NCBI GenBank assembly: GCA_034440635.1 | Contig: JAOTON010001028.1 | Span: forward strand, 434,001 to 498,000 | Length of the DNA stretch: 64,000 nucleotides | Origin: Lepas anatifera | Lineage: Eukaryota > Arthropoda > Thecostraca > Lepadidae | Reading direction: 5' to 3' | Shown: positions 32,770 through 43,559 of the stretch, one piece after another | How the letters are laid out: each line of letters opens with the position of its first letter | Numbering within the stretch: the stretch's first letter is position 1 | Position numbers and translations under genes: made by a program | The notes under the pieces: model-generated | Seen by the model: the letters and a program-made list of their open reading frames with translations, nothing else | The model's database searches: none | What the model was told of the DNA's origin: nothing

Positions 32770-33545
32770 GGGGGGGGGAATTTTATTGTGCTGGCCATTA
32801 TAGTGTCTTCGGGGGTCAAACCCCCATTTGGAGGTGGCGTTAATACAATTTAGATGTGCTAGTGTTAAAAAATGTCTCCCAATTTTTGTTATTCCATGTT
32901 CTAAAGATTAGAGATGCTGCCCAGGACTACGCGTTTTTTTCGACAGGAAAAGGCCAAACCGGGTTTGGAAAAGGCCAAAGGGGTCAAATTTTATTTGCGC
33001 TATTTTTTAATTTCGTCCAAGTTCTTCCCAGTACGGCTGTTGGAGTCACTAAATTCCTCAGGAGACTTGTCACGGAGACCCCGACCCTACCACCCGGACG
33101 AGCAACGCCCACAATGAAGGGTTGATTTAGAAGCCAAAGTTTAACCTCCCACAAAGCACAGGGATGGCCGCCTCGCTCAGGTCACCCTCTCATCAGTCAG
33201 TTGCCAGCCGACCTACGTCGGGCAAACGATTGAACGCCGGAGCGTCTCAGGGGAACCGATCCCAAGCCTGGACATGCACTGCCATTGCATGCTTCTCAGC
33301 AGCGGGCCGGAACCCGACGCTCTACCAACTGAGCTACCGGGGCGCCAAATGGCCAAATAAATACCACAAAAGTCATATTTGAGGCTAAAACGATCCCTAC
33401 CGGTTGTCATAAACCCACAGAAAAAGGCCAGCACTCTTGTATCACTGCAGTGAACAGTGCCCTGTTTAAAACTAAATGTTGATAATTTGATATTGACTTG
33501 ACGAAATAATCTTTTAGCACACTGCCCATTTCATAGGAAGCCAGG
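32770..33545 (+). mobile_element. Dispersed repeat E, copy 1, split by a SINE
   Basis: Shares with 63535-63916 the order TGTGCTGGCCATTATAGTGT, GACCCCCATTTGGAGG-type block, TGTTATTCCAT, GATGCTG, then (after the SINE) GGCCAAATAAATACCACAAAAG and TTTGATATTGACTTG. Neither end has clear inverted repeats, so I do not assign a class. Without the SINE it is about 430 bp, like the sister copy. Confidence 0.65.
33001..33346 (-). mobile_element. tRNA-headed SINE, full-length copy
   Basis: On the minus strand it starts GGCGCCCCGGTAGCTCAGTTGG, an intact tRNA-type A box followed by AGAGCG. A B-box-like GGGATCGGTTCCCC follows farther on than in a true tRNA. The body (GACGTAGGTCGGCTGGCAAC, GTGACCTGAGC, GGTGGTGGGGTCGGGGTCTCCGT-like part) and the tail AACTTGGACGAAATTAAAAAAT are shared with 56171-56400 and 62419-62680. 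The sister repeat at 63535-63916 shows the unoccupied site near 63765. No clear target duplication. Confidence 0.8.
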
Positions 33546-33687
33546 AGTGCCTTTCCAATCTCGCGTGGCCACCAAATAATTTTATCCACATAACAAAAAA
33601 AAATTGTTAGCATCATCAATTACCTTGGCCGCACCAATCCCCGCTAAGACATTTTCCTGCTTTTCCTGTGAATTGTTTGCTCTTGAA

Positions 33688-34020
33688 CAGTGACGGATCC
33701 ATAGGCAGATCCAGGATTGCCAATCGGAGGGGGGTGCACCTTCCCCTGGGGCGCCATCCGGAGCAGGGGGCGCCACTTTTGACCGGAAAAAACCTATCAG
33801 CTGGGCGTAAAATCATATCGGTGAGCACCGATTTTCGCATCCTGGGGGAGGGTGGGAAGCGCCATTTCAGGCGAGTGCCATCGACCTTTCAAGGTGCGCC
33901 GTGACCATTTCAGGGGGCGCCGAGGATCGATCGGGGAGACTGCATCTGCCCCTCCCCTATGCCCCCTGGATTCGCGTATGGGCGGATCTAGAATTTTGGT
34001 AAGTGGGGGAAAGCAGAGTC
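33688..34020 (+). mobile_element. hAT-like end split by a MITE
   Basis: CAGTGACGGATC at 33688-33699, and its continuation GGCGGATCTAGAATTTTGG at 33981, form a typical CAGTGGCGGATCTAG terminus interrupted by the MITE at 33700-33980. How far the outer element extends to the right is not clear. Confidence 0.5.
33700..33980 (+). mobile_element. CATAGGCGGATCC-family MITE inside another hAT end
   Basis: Start CATAGGCAGATCCAGGATTGC, end CCCTGGATTCGCGTATG. The duplication is GACGGATC / GGCGGATC (7 of 8). The interior blocks (CACTTTTGACCGG, ACCTATCAGCTGGGCG, CCGATTTTCGCATCCTGG, GATCGATCGGGG) are those of 8940-9214. Confidence 0.85.
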
Positions 34021-34842
34021 TCAGAGCGAGCACTTTAACATCAACGTTTCACCCAAAGGGCGCCTATGGTATTCGGTTTTCGGTTGCCGTCATCTTTGTG
34101 GATCGTATTTTTAACAACGTTCTGTCCCTCCCTCCCCCAGCCATAACAGTTTGTACCAGGCAAGCAAGATGCCTATTTGGCGTGATATTTGAAACGATGA
34201 ATTGATAAACAGTTCAGTCCATACTTTTTCGGCACCTCTTAAAAAAAACTGTAACTGCCACTAGGTCATGGAGAAATGCAAGACACTTGGGAACATACAA
34301 CAGCTGAACATAAAGGTACATATCTGAGGATTTTTTATTTGTGAAGAGGGGTTAAGTTTATTTTAATATCAAATATGATAAGCATCCTTTTGCCTTTCCA
34401 CGCGGCCACGATTCGTAAGATAATGGTGAGAGGACATTGAAAATAATCGCAGGAGAATTGCTCTTGTCCGTGAAATTTCGAGAGGTGTTAAGAGAATTTT
34501 GGTATCCATGTGATTGAATGCTGAAATAGATCATGGCAGGAATAGGCATGTGTGATTTGTGATAAATGGGACCCACTAAAATAAAAATAAAACAGTTTCA
34601 ACGTGTCCAAGTACTATCTTGATAAATTGATAACTTGTTTTCGTTTATTGGCTGTGATTTGCGCGGTTTAATGATGATGTGCAGTGTTCAGATCGAAGTC
34701 AAAAGACCATTTAGATTGATAAAACAAGTATATTTTGTCACTGACCATCCCCTTGTACATTCAACCATCGTCTTCAGGTCAAGTTCAGGACGCATCATTT
34801 AAGAGAAGAGGTGAGCGTGCACTGTGCATGCCTAAATCGAGA
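34021..34842. other. No gene seen
   Basis: AT-rich; no domain or shared repeat recognised before the RT remnant that follows. Confidence 0.4.
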
Positions 34843-36240
34843 CACAGCCGCCCTCCCGATGGACAGACCGCGTGGAAATACGTCCTCGTCGCGTTTGATA
34901 TCGCGCACGCGTACGACGTAGTGGACCACCACCTGCTACGCGTTCGCCTACTGGAGATGGGGCTGCCAAATAGCACGATGGCCTGGATTTGGCAGTGGCT
35001 CCGGGACCGAAGAGTCAAGGTGGAACTAAATGGCGTGCTTTCCAGTGAGCGCATTTTCCGAACTGGCCTGCCGTAAGGAAGTGTCTTATCGCCAATTTTA
35101 TTTTTGTTATGGGCGGCTCGGCTGGTAGACGCACTCCGCGCGGTTCCCGGATGCTCCCCCTACATGTACGCCGATGATACGGCGGCTCTCTGCACGGGCA
35201 ACAACATCCAAGTCGCCAAGGACCGGGCGCAAGCTGCTGCTGGCACCCTCGTGAAGTGGGCCCGACAGAACAAAATTGTAGTATCAGGAGCCAAGATCCA
35301 ATTACTGGTGATGTCCCAGTGGGCCAGAGACGCCGATCCTTTCAGTTTTCAGGTCGACGGGAAGTCTGTCACTGCTGGAGACACCCTACAGCTACTTGGC
35401 GTCACCATCGATCGGCTCCTCAACTTCGGTCCACGCTGTAAGAGACTGTGGGAGAAGGTCCACCCCCGCATCTCCTACCTACGTCAACTGTCCGGCTGCA
35501 ACTGGGGGCTGCACGAACAGCACCTCCGAACCATCGCTACTGGCTACGTGAGAGGAGCGATGGAGCAAGCGGCCGCAGCGTGGCTCCACGCCACACCGCC
35601 ATTTCATGTCAAGCTGCTGGAACACAAAATGAAAGCGTCAGCGCGTATCATCACAAGATGCACCCGCCCCATCCCCAGCCGAGGTAAGACTCCCCCGTAG
35701 CGGCCAGAAGGAGCTTACTCGCGACCCGAATGCTGGTGAAAGTCCATGCGCTGCCGCCTGAAGACCCTTTGTGAAGACGTGCGGAGGCGACAGCGCCCTC
35801 TCGACTCTCCTCGGTGACCAGTTGGCGGCAGGTGGACAGAGAATGAGATCAAGTACGCATCTCCTTCCCCATCGAGTCTCTCCTTCCTCGACGTCTTCCA
35901 CCGTGGGTATCAGGAGAGTGAGTCACATTTCAACTAGACGTAGGCCCACTGACATCGGGAGCGCCACCTGTCCGGAAGAAGCGAGTAGCTCTCCTCAACC
36001 TTGCTTCCCTGACTCGATGTGCCACATGGATGTGGACCGACGGGTCAGTCCACGGAGGGATCATGAGCGGGGAGCTGGGTCTTCATCGAGTCACCAGACG
36101 GAGCCCAGCATGAGCTCAGGCAACCAGCAGGCTCGTTCTCCTTGAGTTTTCAGGCTGAGATGGTAGCCCTCCAAAGTGCCTGTGTCTTCCTACTGGACCA
36201 CTCGTGCACACAGAAGATCCGGTCATCTTCAGCATGGCCC
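34843..36240 (+). pseudogene. Non-LTR retrotransposon remnant: RT and RNase H
   Basis: In one frame YVLVAFDIAHAYDVVDHHLL is RT motif A. Then come WIWQWLRDRRVKVELNG, a broken motif B (GLP, stop at 35074-35076, GSVLSPILF; the glutamine of the usual PQGSVLSP is the mutated codon) and motif C YMYADDTAAL. The thumb region follows with LGVTIDRLLNF and a TAG at 35698-35700. Farther down, through frameshifts, an RNase H domain survives: WTDGSVHGGIMSG near 36027-36065 and FQAEMVALQSACVFLLDH near 36148-36200. The layout (RT, then RNase H) fits I/R1/Jockey-related non-LTR elements. The 5' part (endonuclease) is missing. It is inactive. Confidence 0.8.
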
Positions 36241-36814
36241 GCCAAGGTGATGACGCATTATATAAATAAAATGGCTTCAATGTCGGTAGATAAGACAGCG
36301 AATCGGTAAAAATCGCTAACTTCCTCGCCATCCAAGGATTAATTCAAAGGTGGCGCAGTGAATGAAGTGATGATGGAGGTGATGATGGATGTGATGATGG
36401 GCGTTATGATGGACGTGATGATGAAGGTGATTATTGAAATGACTATGGAGGTGGTGAAGGATGTGGTAATGGAGGTGATGATGGAGGTCGTGGTCGAGGT
36501 CGAGTCGAGGTCGTGATGGAGGTGTTGCGGACGTGATGATGGAGTTTGTGATGGAGGTGTTAGTCTGGTGTTGAGCATTATTATGTGAAGCAAATAAATA
36601 TGTAAAGAACAAAAAAACTTCCTCGCCATCAGCTTAGACACCTGGTCCAAACAGAAAAAATGCCATACAGCTCTGAAGTAAAAATGGATCCTTCGTAAGG
36701 CAAACTAGAAAACTTCTCAACATCGTCACCAACAAATGCACGCCCTGTACCATTGTCACTTTCTTTTGCAACCATCTGTATAGAAACAGACGTGGTTTTC
36801 GAACGGCTCCGCAC
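36240..36814 (-). pseudogene. RNase H domain fragment of a second retroelement
   Basis: On the minus strand FYTDGCK near 36785 resembles the YTDGSK start of RNase H. SLPYEGSIFTSELYGIF (about 36640-36690) resembles the family's SIFTAELYAI block, and ARKLAIFTDSLSYLPTLK (about 36270-36328) resembles the IFTDSLSxLQAL block. The two halves are separated by the insert at 36333-36616 and differ by one reading frame after its removal. It lies tail to tail with the RT/RNase H remnant on the other strand. Confidence 0.6.
36333..36616 (+). mobile_element. Retroposed insert with GATGATGGAGGT repeat
   Basis: An exact 14-bp duplication ACTTCCTCGCCATC flanks it (36319-36332, 36617-36630). The insert ends with AATAAATATGTAAAGAACAAAAAA, that is a poly(A) signal and a short A tail, so it arose by reverse transcription of an RNA in the + direction. 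Most of it is a degenerate GATGATGGAGGT minisatellite (36360-36560). The source transcript is unknown. Confidence 0.75.
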
Positions 36815-36820
36815 GCAAGT

Positions 36821-37285
36821 TCATAAATTACTGGCGCGTCGGTTCAGGAGGCAAATATCTGCTTTGTTGGAGTAGGTCTGTGTTCGTGTCAACTGTCGAG
36901 ATGAGCTATTTATTTTTATTTTATTTGACATACACAGCATCTCCACTATCCATGTGGCTATTCTGACGCCGGTCGTAATGAAGATGAGGGACATGTAAAT
37001 GACAAACTTAAGCAAAAACACACTGTAGGATAAGGATAAGGATAGGATGGTTGATGGGGAAGGACAAGGATTATCCACGGGGAGGGTCGCCACAGGCGCC
37101 GCGCTCAACCCATGCTATGGTTCAATAACCGCTGCTTCATGTGGTTCTACGAGGCTGCTGTCGATACCAACCTGTGCCAGCCAGGCACAGACTCTCACTC
37201 CCGGATGACGGGTTGCAACACGCGAGCCACTGTCTATCTGACAGAGGTAGGCGTCGCCAAAAATGTTTGGCATGTGGGGCATGTT
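36821..37285. other. No gene; short AGGATA microsatellite
   Basis: A few AGGATA units at 37028-37048. Otherwise nothing recognised. Confidence 0.4.
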
Positions 37286-37294
37286 GGTGACTGA

Positions 37295-37395
37295 TTTTAA
37301 AGGGAACGTGGCACCTTGGTAAAATCCTGGATTTTTGTGTAATTGGGCGTACTTTTAGCCGAAAATAATGAAACTACTCATGATTTCTTTGAAAA
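37295..37395 (-). mobile_element. Fragment of AAGGGAATGTGGCACC element
   Basis: AAAGGGAACGTGGCACCTTGG, GTACTTTTAGCC and ATGATTTCTTTGAAAAATG match the first 100 bp of the copy at 37669 in the same orientation. It is cut off where the tandem duplication begins. Confidence 0.65.
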
Positions 37396-37513
37396 ATGGG
37401 CGGGGTGGCGTTGGCCTGGGAGACGCTGGGATGTGTAGCTGTAGGTTTGCTGGAGGTTGGGCGGGTGGCGCTGGCCTGGGAGACGCGGGATGTGTATCTA
37501 TAGGTTCGCTGGA
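37396..37513 (+). repeat. Two-unit tandem duplication, about 58 bp
   Basis: TGGCCTGGGAGACGC followed by GGATGTGTA and a TATAGGTT/TGTAGGTT GCTGGAG block occurs twice in a row with a few differences. Confidence 0.7.
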
Positions 37514-37668
37514 GCAGCGTGGTAAGGCCGTGGTGCGGAGAGCGCTGCTCATCTCGTCGGCTACCCGTGCCGACTGGCATGGGTAAAGCTGTGTTCCGAC
37601 TTATCGAGGAGACAGGCATATACCGGCCAGAGCAAATCCGGGTTCAAACCGAGCCTTACTTTGTTTTA

Positions 37669-38121
37669 AAGGGAATGTGGCACCTTGGTCGAATCCTGGA
37701 ATTTAGTGTAACTAGGCGTACTTTTAGTCAAAAATAATGAAACCACTCATGATTTCTGTGAAAAATGTACAACAAGCTCAATATTTTGATTTTTTAATAC
37801 TCCTCTAGGAAAAGAAATGAATATCTGCTTGTGGATGATGTCATGATCTGGCAACCACTACCATACTCCGAAACACTTCAAGAGCTTCGATTGGCTGATG
37901 CTCATCGTGATGTCAGCATATGTCGTCACACCAGCAGCTCACAACAATGGCCGCCTGGCGAGAGCTACATGAGAAGTACATTTCGGGTAGGTTTTAGCTT
38001 TTTTCTACGGAAATATCGAGTTCCAAGACAAATGATATATAGAGCACCTGGTTTTCCGACTTGCTTTACAACTTGGCTATCTCAGTTAAAATCGGGTTCT
38101 AAAGGTGCTACATTGCCCTAA
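37669..38121 (-). mobile_element. TIR element AAGGGAATGTGGCACC, copy 2
   Basis: Inverted relative to 20047-20503. The left end follows TTTTA; the right end is GGTGCTACATTGCCCTA, more mutated. The same interior blocks are present, including GATGATGTCATGATCTGGCAACCACTACC and ATCTCAGTTAAAATC. About 453 bp. Confidence 0.72.
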
Positions 38122-38224
38122 ATGGCTTAATGCAAAGCGAGTATCTCACTGCGTATTTGTAGCGGTATTTCATTAATTTCCACTATCATGCTCATTATGG
38201 GTGAAGCTTGGAACGCCCCTGTTA

Positions 38225-38850
38225 CTATTCTGATCGCATGATGATGGACATATCGCTAATCTTTTTCGCGGACCAAGGAGCGGCCTCATACACAATAAAG
38301 CCGTACTCGGACTTCGAACAAATAAGTGATCTATATAGCATAAGAAGCTTATAACGTAGCGTATAATGATGAGCGTATAACGTGCGTATAACGTGTATAT
38401 AGGCGATAAGCGTATAACGTGTATAGCATGAGAAACATTTCTCTATCCGCACCGTATCTCATCCTCGTCAACACCTTCAGTATTTTCAGCGTATCGAAAC
38501 ATTTTTTTGCGGAAATCATTCAGGTGTGGCACATACGAAAGTTTATCGAGTGTGAGCCCGATAAATCTGGTTTCTGCTCAAACGTCGATCGGATTTCCGC
38601 GAATTTACAACATCGAGTATTCAGTCTCAATGTCTATTATAGAACTTTGTCTTTGAACTTGAAAATTTCAGTCCATTGCATATGATCCATTGCTGCAATG
38701 TGTCAAGGTCAAGCTGCAGCCGCCTCTGCGCAGCTGCTGTAGTGGACGCTGTCACCCATATTGTGAACTCTTCAACGAAAAGCACATGCCGTATGTTTGC
38801 GGGAAGTGTCTGCAATATCATTGGTCATAACTGCAAAAAGGCTATGAAAA
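38225..38850 (-). pseudogene. Jockey/CR1-like reverse transcriptase remnant
   Basis: On the minus strand HVLFVEEFTIWV stands where YADDFTIWV-type motif C is expected, so both catalytic aspartates are lost. AAAQRRLQLDLDTLQQW and NGLKFSSSKTK follow. After a frameshift KKCFDTLKILKVLTRMRYGADREM, and then YRSLICSKSEYGFIVYEAA, belong to the thumb. A GTATAACGTG-type expansion (38340-38425) is inserted between the last two blocks. N-terminal domains are missing. Confidence 0.75.
38340..38425. repeat. GCGTATAACGTGTATA microsatellite
   Basis: Degenerate repeats of GCGTATAACGT and GTATA inside the RT remnant. They interrupt its former reading frame. Confidence 0.65.
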
Positions 38851-38994
38851 TCACAGAATCCTGGGCTATGCCACTCTGTTGCTGATACAAATCCGATACG
38901 ACCGAGTTTTCGCGAATTCTAAAATACCTATTTTTCGGAATATTAGAAATAAACCACCCCAAGTGGCCTCGCATGCCGAGTCCAAATAGTTTCT

Positions 38995-39101
38995 GCAGAA
39001 CGCCATTGGATAGCAAAGGCGCCCCCAAGGGATGATGTCGCCCCCTGGGGAGGAAGGCGCCCCCTCCAGAAAGTCTTGCACCACTTCTCGAAAATGGAAT
39101 C
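38995..39101 (-). mobile_element. End fragment of the GGCGCC minisatellite element
   Basis: GGAATCCGCCGTCTCTG at the right edge is the inverted head CAGAGACGGCGGATTCC. AAGTCTTGCACCACTT and two or three GGCGCCCCC units follow leftwards. The first codons of the open frame that continues into the retroelement derive from this fragment, so they are not part of the original retroelement protein. Confidence 0.6.
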
Positions 39102-39125
39102 CGCCGTCTCTGAGCCAATCGCAAA

Positions 39126-42039
39126 ATGAACCTTCTGTACATGGTAGCCAAGAAGTGGTTTCTTGTTGCCCTGGATGCAACACGCGGAACAAACGCAAAA
39201 AAGTAATATTATGTCACCGCTGTGGTCTCGAGTGGCACAGATCTTGTGTCGGCATTACCAAATCACAGGCCGACTCACTCAACCATTGGCAGTGTCCAAC
39301 ATGCAGCAACTTTGCCGAGAGCAGCGATGCCTCCCAAGGTCACCATGATGGCAATGTAGTAGATAAAATAGCATCACTTAGACATACAAGCCGAGTGCTT
39401 CCCCGTATTCCTAAGGGAGCACGGATTGCTGTTGCTGATCAGCTCGCCACGACCATAACTAAGGCTGTGACAGAGAGAACAGAAGTGGCTTGGCTAGAAC
39501 TGATGCGCTTTTCCTATGTTGCCCTCAGAGTCAGTGACCCGCCTAAGGATGGGAAGAGAGTGTCATTGACAACTCAAATCCGCGAAAACCTTGATAATAA
39601 AGACAACCACAGGCCAACCTGTATGGTGGGGCCTAACAAGCGTAGTCAGTGTGGTAAAGTCAATGAGAACACGGCTATGGCACGTCGAGTCTCTTACAAA
39701 CTGAATGACGGCGACGTTCGGGGCGCACTGCGCGTCCTCACATCTGACGACACATTCATGTCACCAACTAACGAAGTGGTAGTCAGCATGAAGGAAAAGC
39801 ATCCAGATGCGCCTCCCGATCTGCGCGAACTATCACCTCCCGGAGAAAACAGCCCATACATCTCGGCAACCAGGGAAGAGGTGCGTCGCGTCATTCAATC
39901 GTTCCCACCTGCTTCAAGCTCTGGTTTGGACGGCATCAGACCGGCCCATTTGCGCGAACTCCTGTCTGACAAGACAGCTGAGGCGGGACAACGCCTTCTC
40001 ACTGCACTGACGGCGCTGATAAACCTAACTCTGAGCGGACGGCTACCAAGCTTTGCAATACGGAGCTTTTTTGGTGCACGCCTCATCGCGTTGCGCAAGA
40101 AGAATGGTGGACTCCGACCCATCGCTGTCGGCAACGTCTATCGACGCATCGCTGCGAAAATCGCAGCGACCAGCGCTTCCGTGGGGCTTGGTACCGAGCT
40201 GCGGCCAGTGCAACTGGGTGTCGCCACCCGGAACGGCTGTGAGGCGGCTGTCCACACAGTGAGACAGTACGTTGATACATCGGAAGGCTCCGAAGAAAAA
40301 CGCATCCTGGTCAAATTGGATATGGCCAATGCCTTCAACACGGTCAGAAGGGACTCCATGCTGGAAGTGATCCGGGAACGAGCGCCCAAGATCTACCCCT
40401 TCGTCTGGCAAGGGTACAGTGAGGCTGCTCCACTGTTCATGGGAGACAACGTGATCCTGTCGCAGACAGGTATTCAGCAGGGGGATCCCCTGAGCTCCTT
40501 GCTGTTCTCCCTTGTCATCGACAAAGCTACTCGCAGTGTAGATACAGACATAAACATCTGGTACCTGGATGATGGTACCCTGGCAGGCCCCTACTTGGAA
40601 GTAGTAACAGTGTGCGACGAGTGAAGAATGAACTTGAAAAACTGAACCTTACCATTAACTCTTCCAAATGCGAAGTAGTGTCTCTAGGAACGGATGCGCA
40701 CGCATGGAGGGATGAGGCTACAAATTCACTTCGTACAGTGTTACCGAACATTCGTGAGATCTCCGCAGAGGAACTCGAGCTGCTCGGCGCACCTATCCGG
40801 ACATTCCAGCTCAAAAACCACCTCACTCGTGGCTGTCAACTGGTGGAAAAACTGATCACACGTCTCGAGGCACTTGGTGAAGCGCACCAAGCATTCTTCC
40901 TTCTGAAAAATTACGTGTCAGCGCCTCGTCTCTTATACCTACTACGCAGTGCTCCTGCTCACAACCACCCGGCTTTTCTCGCTGAAATCGACGAAGCAGT
41001 TCGACGAGGAACAGAGAGAATCACAAATGTACAGCTGGAAGGTGACGCGCGGCGACAGGCAACGCTGCCAGTAAGTCTTGGTGGGCTCGGTATTAGAATG
41101 ACCGTCGACCTAGCTCTTCTTGCCTACATGGCATCTCTCGCAGCATCTGCACCTGTGGCTGAGTTCATTCATAGTCCCGCTGCAGCGTGTATCCTCGAGA
41201 TTGCACGGAATCTATGCACGGAATGGCAGCAGCTCACAGGCCTAACACCACCACTAGAAGCTCGCCGGGACATTCAGCGAGAGTGGGACCGAGCAGGAGC
41301 TATGGCCATCGCAGACAAGCTGCTCCAAGACAGCACATCCGATGCAGACAGGGCTCGACTCCGAGCGGCTGCGCAACCACACTCGGGGGCATGGCTGAAC
41401 GCTTTTCCAGTGGCCAGTGTTGGCACTCTCATCCAGCCGGACACACTTCGGACGGCCGTCGCCCTCAGAGTTGGTGCTCCAGTCTGTGCGCCTCACCGCT
41501 GCCGCTGTGGTGCACACATAGAAGAAAACGGACACCATGCCCTGTCATGCATGCGCAGCGCTGGACGTCATCCGAGACATGCAGCCATCAATGACGTCAT
41601 CAAGCGATCGCTGACGAGTGCAGGGACTCCATCTGTGCTGGAACCGCCAGGGCTTGACCGTGGTGACGGCAGAAGACCAGACGGGCTGACCACCTTCCCT
41701 TTCTCGGAGGGGAAATGTTTAATATGGGACGCCACGTGTGTTGATATATACGTCCCCTCCATAGTGAGCACTTCAGCCTCTGAGGCTGGGGCTGCCGCAG
41801 CCGCTGCCGAGAGCCGCAAAATTCGACGGTATGCCAGCATTAGCTACCGATATCACTTCGTGCCCCTTGCCGTTGAAACGGGTGGTACGATCGGTAAGGC
41901 AGGAGCAGCTCTCCTTTGAGAACTAGGGCACCGTCTGGTCCGTGAAACGGGCGACAAGCGCGAGTCGGAATGACTGATGCAGCGAATCTCCGTAGCTGTC
42001 ATACGAGGCAACTCCACCTCCATAACCCTAGCTGGAAAG
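39126..42039 (+). pseudogene. PHD-finger / RT / restriction-like-endonuclease retroelement, nearly complete
   Basis: The first frame (open to 40624) begins with a PHD-like zinc cluster: CCPGC, then CHRCGLEWHRSC, then WQCPTC. The RT then shows RPIAVGNVYRRI (motif 1-2), VKLDMANAFNTV (A), GIQQGDPLSSLLF (B) and WYLDDGTL (C). The frame shifts at about 40605-40615 and continues (40612-41919) with LTINSSKCEVV. Then comes a C-terminal Cys/His knuckle (CRCGAHIEENGHHALSC) followed by RPDG and, 15 residues on, WDATCVD. That PD..D spacing is the signature of the restriction-like endonuclease of R2-type elements. In-frame stops at 41917-41919 and near 41968 precede a last conserved piece (MQRISVAVIRGN). 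An N-terminal PHD instead of the usual CCHH fingers is unusual for R2-like elements. One frameshift and two stops make it inactive. Confidence 0.8.
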
Positions 42040-42960
42040 GAAGGTGCAGATCCGCCTTCCAAACTAAAAAACATCACTGTACCTTCGGCCCCTGCAAACC
42101 GCCTGGCTAGATACCGCGCCATGTTCAGGGACATGGCCGGTAGGCCCCGAGGAAGGAGAGTGAGCCGGCATCAGAGTTGACTTCCGAGTGCTCACGGGAC
42201 CCTATGTCAGACCCTGAGCTGGCAAGGTACCTCAGGCCGCGAGTATCCGTGAAAAAGCTCTGGAAACCTATATGGAGTAAAAATATGGTAAAGGATGAGG
42301 AAGAGGATTACGTTTTTTTAAAAGTGTAACTTTGATGATGTTATTTAGTGTGTCACAGGTTTAAAATAACAATTACAGTGTAATCCAAGGCGATAGTTAT
42401 CTCAGGCGCCTATTGTTTTGATAATTTGCTCATTTACAACATAGCAATGGTAAGAAAGTAACTGTGGTGAATTCATCAGGATCTTTCCGTGGGATAGACT
42501 TTATATGACGTCCGGAACACACCACCATCCACCATATCCCTTGTATTTGTATTCATTTTTCTATTTCTTTGGAAATTTTCTGATTAAAGAGTCCATGAAT
42601 TCGACACCCGGAAAGAATTGGTAATCATTTCCCGTAGAAGACCATTTCTTCGTACTCAAAACGACTGAGCTTCAATAACTTCATGCCTGATTACCAGAGT
42701 GAATTGAGGTAGAGTCAGGTTTAACATCATGCACGCAGCAACATTTTTGCAACAGCAGCAACAGCAACATTTCCCGAAATGTGCCACAAAGCTGTTATTA
42801 TAGCCACGCTGTCATATAGGTATGGGCCAGCCTTAATATTTGGTGACCTAAATTTACCAACAATTGGTCAGATCGAGAAAAATCAAACTATAAACAAAAT
42901 TATAACAAACACTTAAAAAGAATAGAAAAATTTCCGTCCTGTAATTGTTAAAATGCCAAA
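42040..42960. other. Probable 3' tail of the retroelement, then unassigned DNA
   Basis: The first 150 bases follow the retroelement and may be its untranslated tail. The part at 42480-42600 resembles 29145-29260. No gene is visible. Confidence 0.4.
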
Positions 42961-42974
42961 ATATTAAACGACAC

Positions 42975-43230
42975 ATATAGATGGGCCCCGACTACTAAGG
43001 GGCCCCCGGCCTGGGGGCCCCCGATGGTAGTCGGACCCCCCCCTTTGTCGAATCCTGGCTACGCCACTGGACGTGTTTTTTTTGCTTTTTGCCTCAAATA
43101 CCCAAAATTCTACCGGCAAGTAATATTGTATTGCATATTTTTTTCCGTGTGACGTTTTTTTGTTGTTGCCTTTCGACTTTGGTTTGCCCTTCCCAAACCG
43201 ACCGGCTAGATCCGCCTCTGCCACGTACAT
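42975..43230 (-). mobile_element. hAT-like fragments, one abutting another
   Basis: GGCTACGCCACTG at about 43057-43069 is one inverted terminus. The block 43078-43228, ending CCGACCGGCTAGATCCGCCTCTG, is the inverted start of the 62142-63020 family. A GGGGGCCCCCGATGGTAGTCGG hairpin lies at about 42980-43035. Confidence 0.6.
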
Positions 43231-43559
43231 AAGACCCGGGCGTAGTACACGCTCTCTATGTACTTGTAACAGTCTACAATCTTGATGCTTGCTGGACAAA
43301 CCTCATCAGTTTTCGGGAAACTAAGGGGTAATTTCGGTTAGGACCAGCAAGGCACAGAATGTGGTACTTGTAACGATTTCTATCACGTGCAACATGGACA
43401 CGCATCTTACTTGTCGGATGAAATACTGGACATTTCTCGCACTGTTTCCCACATTTCTCCCTCGGATCAGACTGCGATGTGTTACACTACTGGAGCAGGA
43501 AGCCAGCAGATATTTCTTTCAAACTAGAAACCCTCTGCTCCGTGAAAGCCCATTTTAAG

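Noticed and set aside
33300..33346. tRNA gene
   Set aside because: The A box is good, but no anticodon arm or acceptor pairing closes within tRNA length, and the sequence continues into a dispersed SINE body.
36360..36600. His/Ile/Thr-rich frames on the minus strand
   Set aside because: They are translations of the GATGATGGAGGT repeat within a retroposed insert.
39032..39125. N-terminus of the retroelement protein at 39032
   Set aside because: The first codons lie in a GGCGCC-element fragment and only happen to be in frame.
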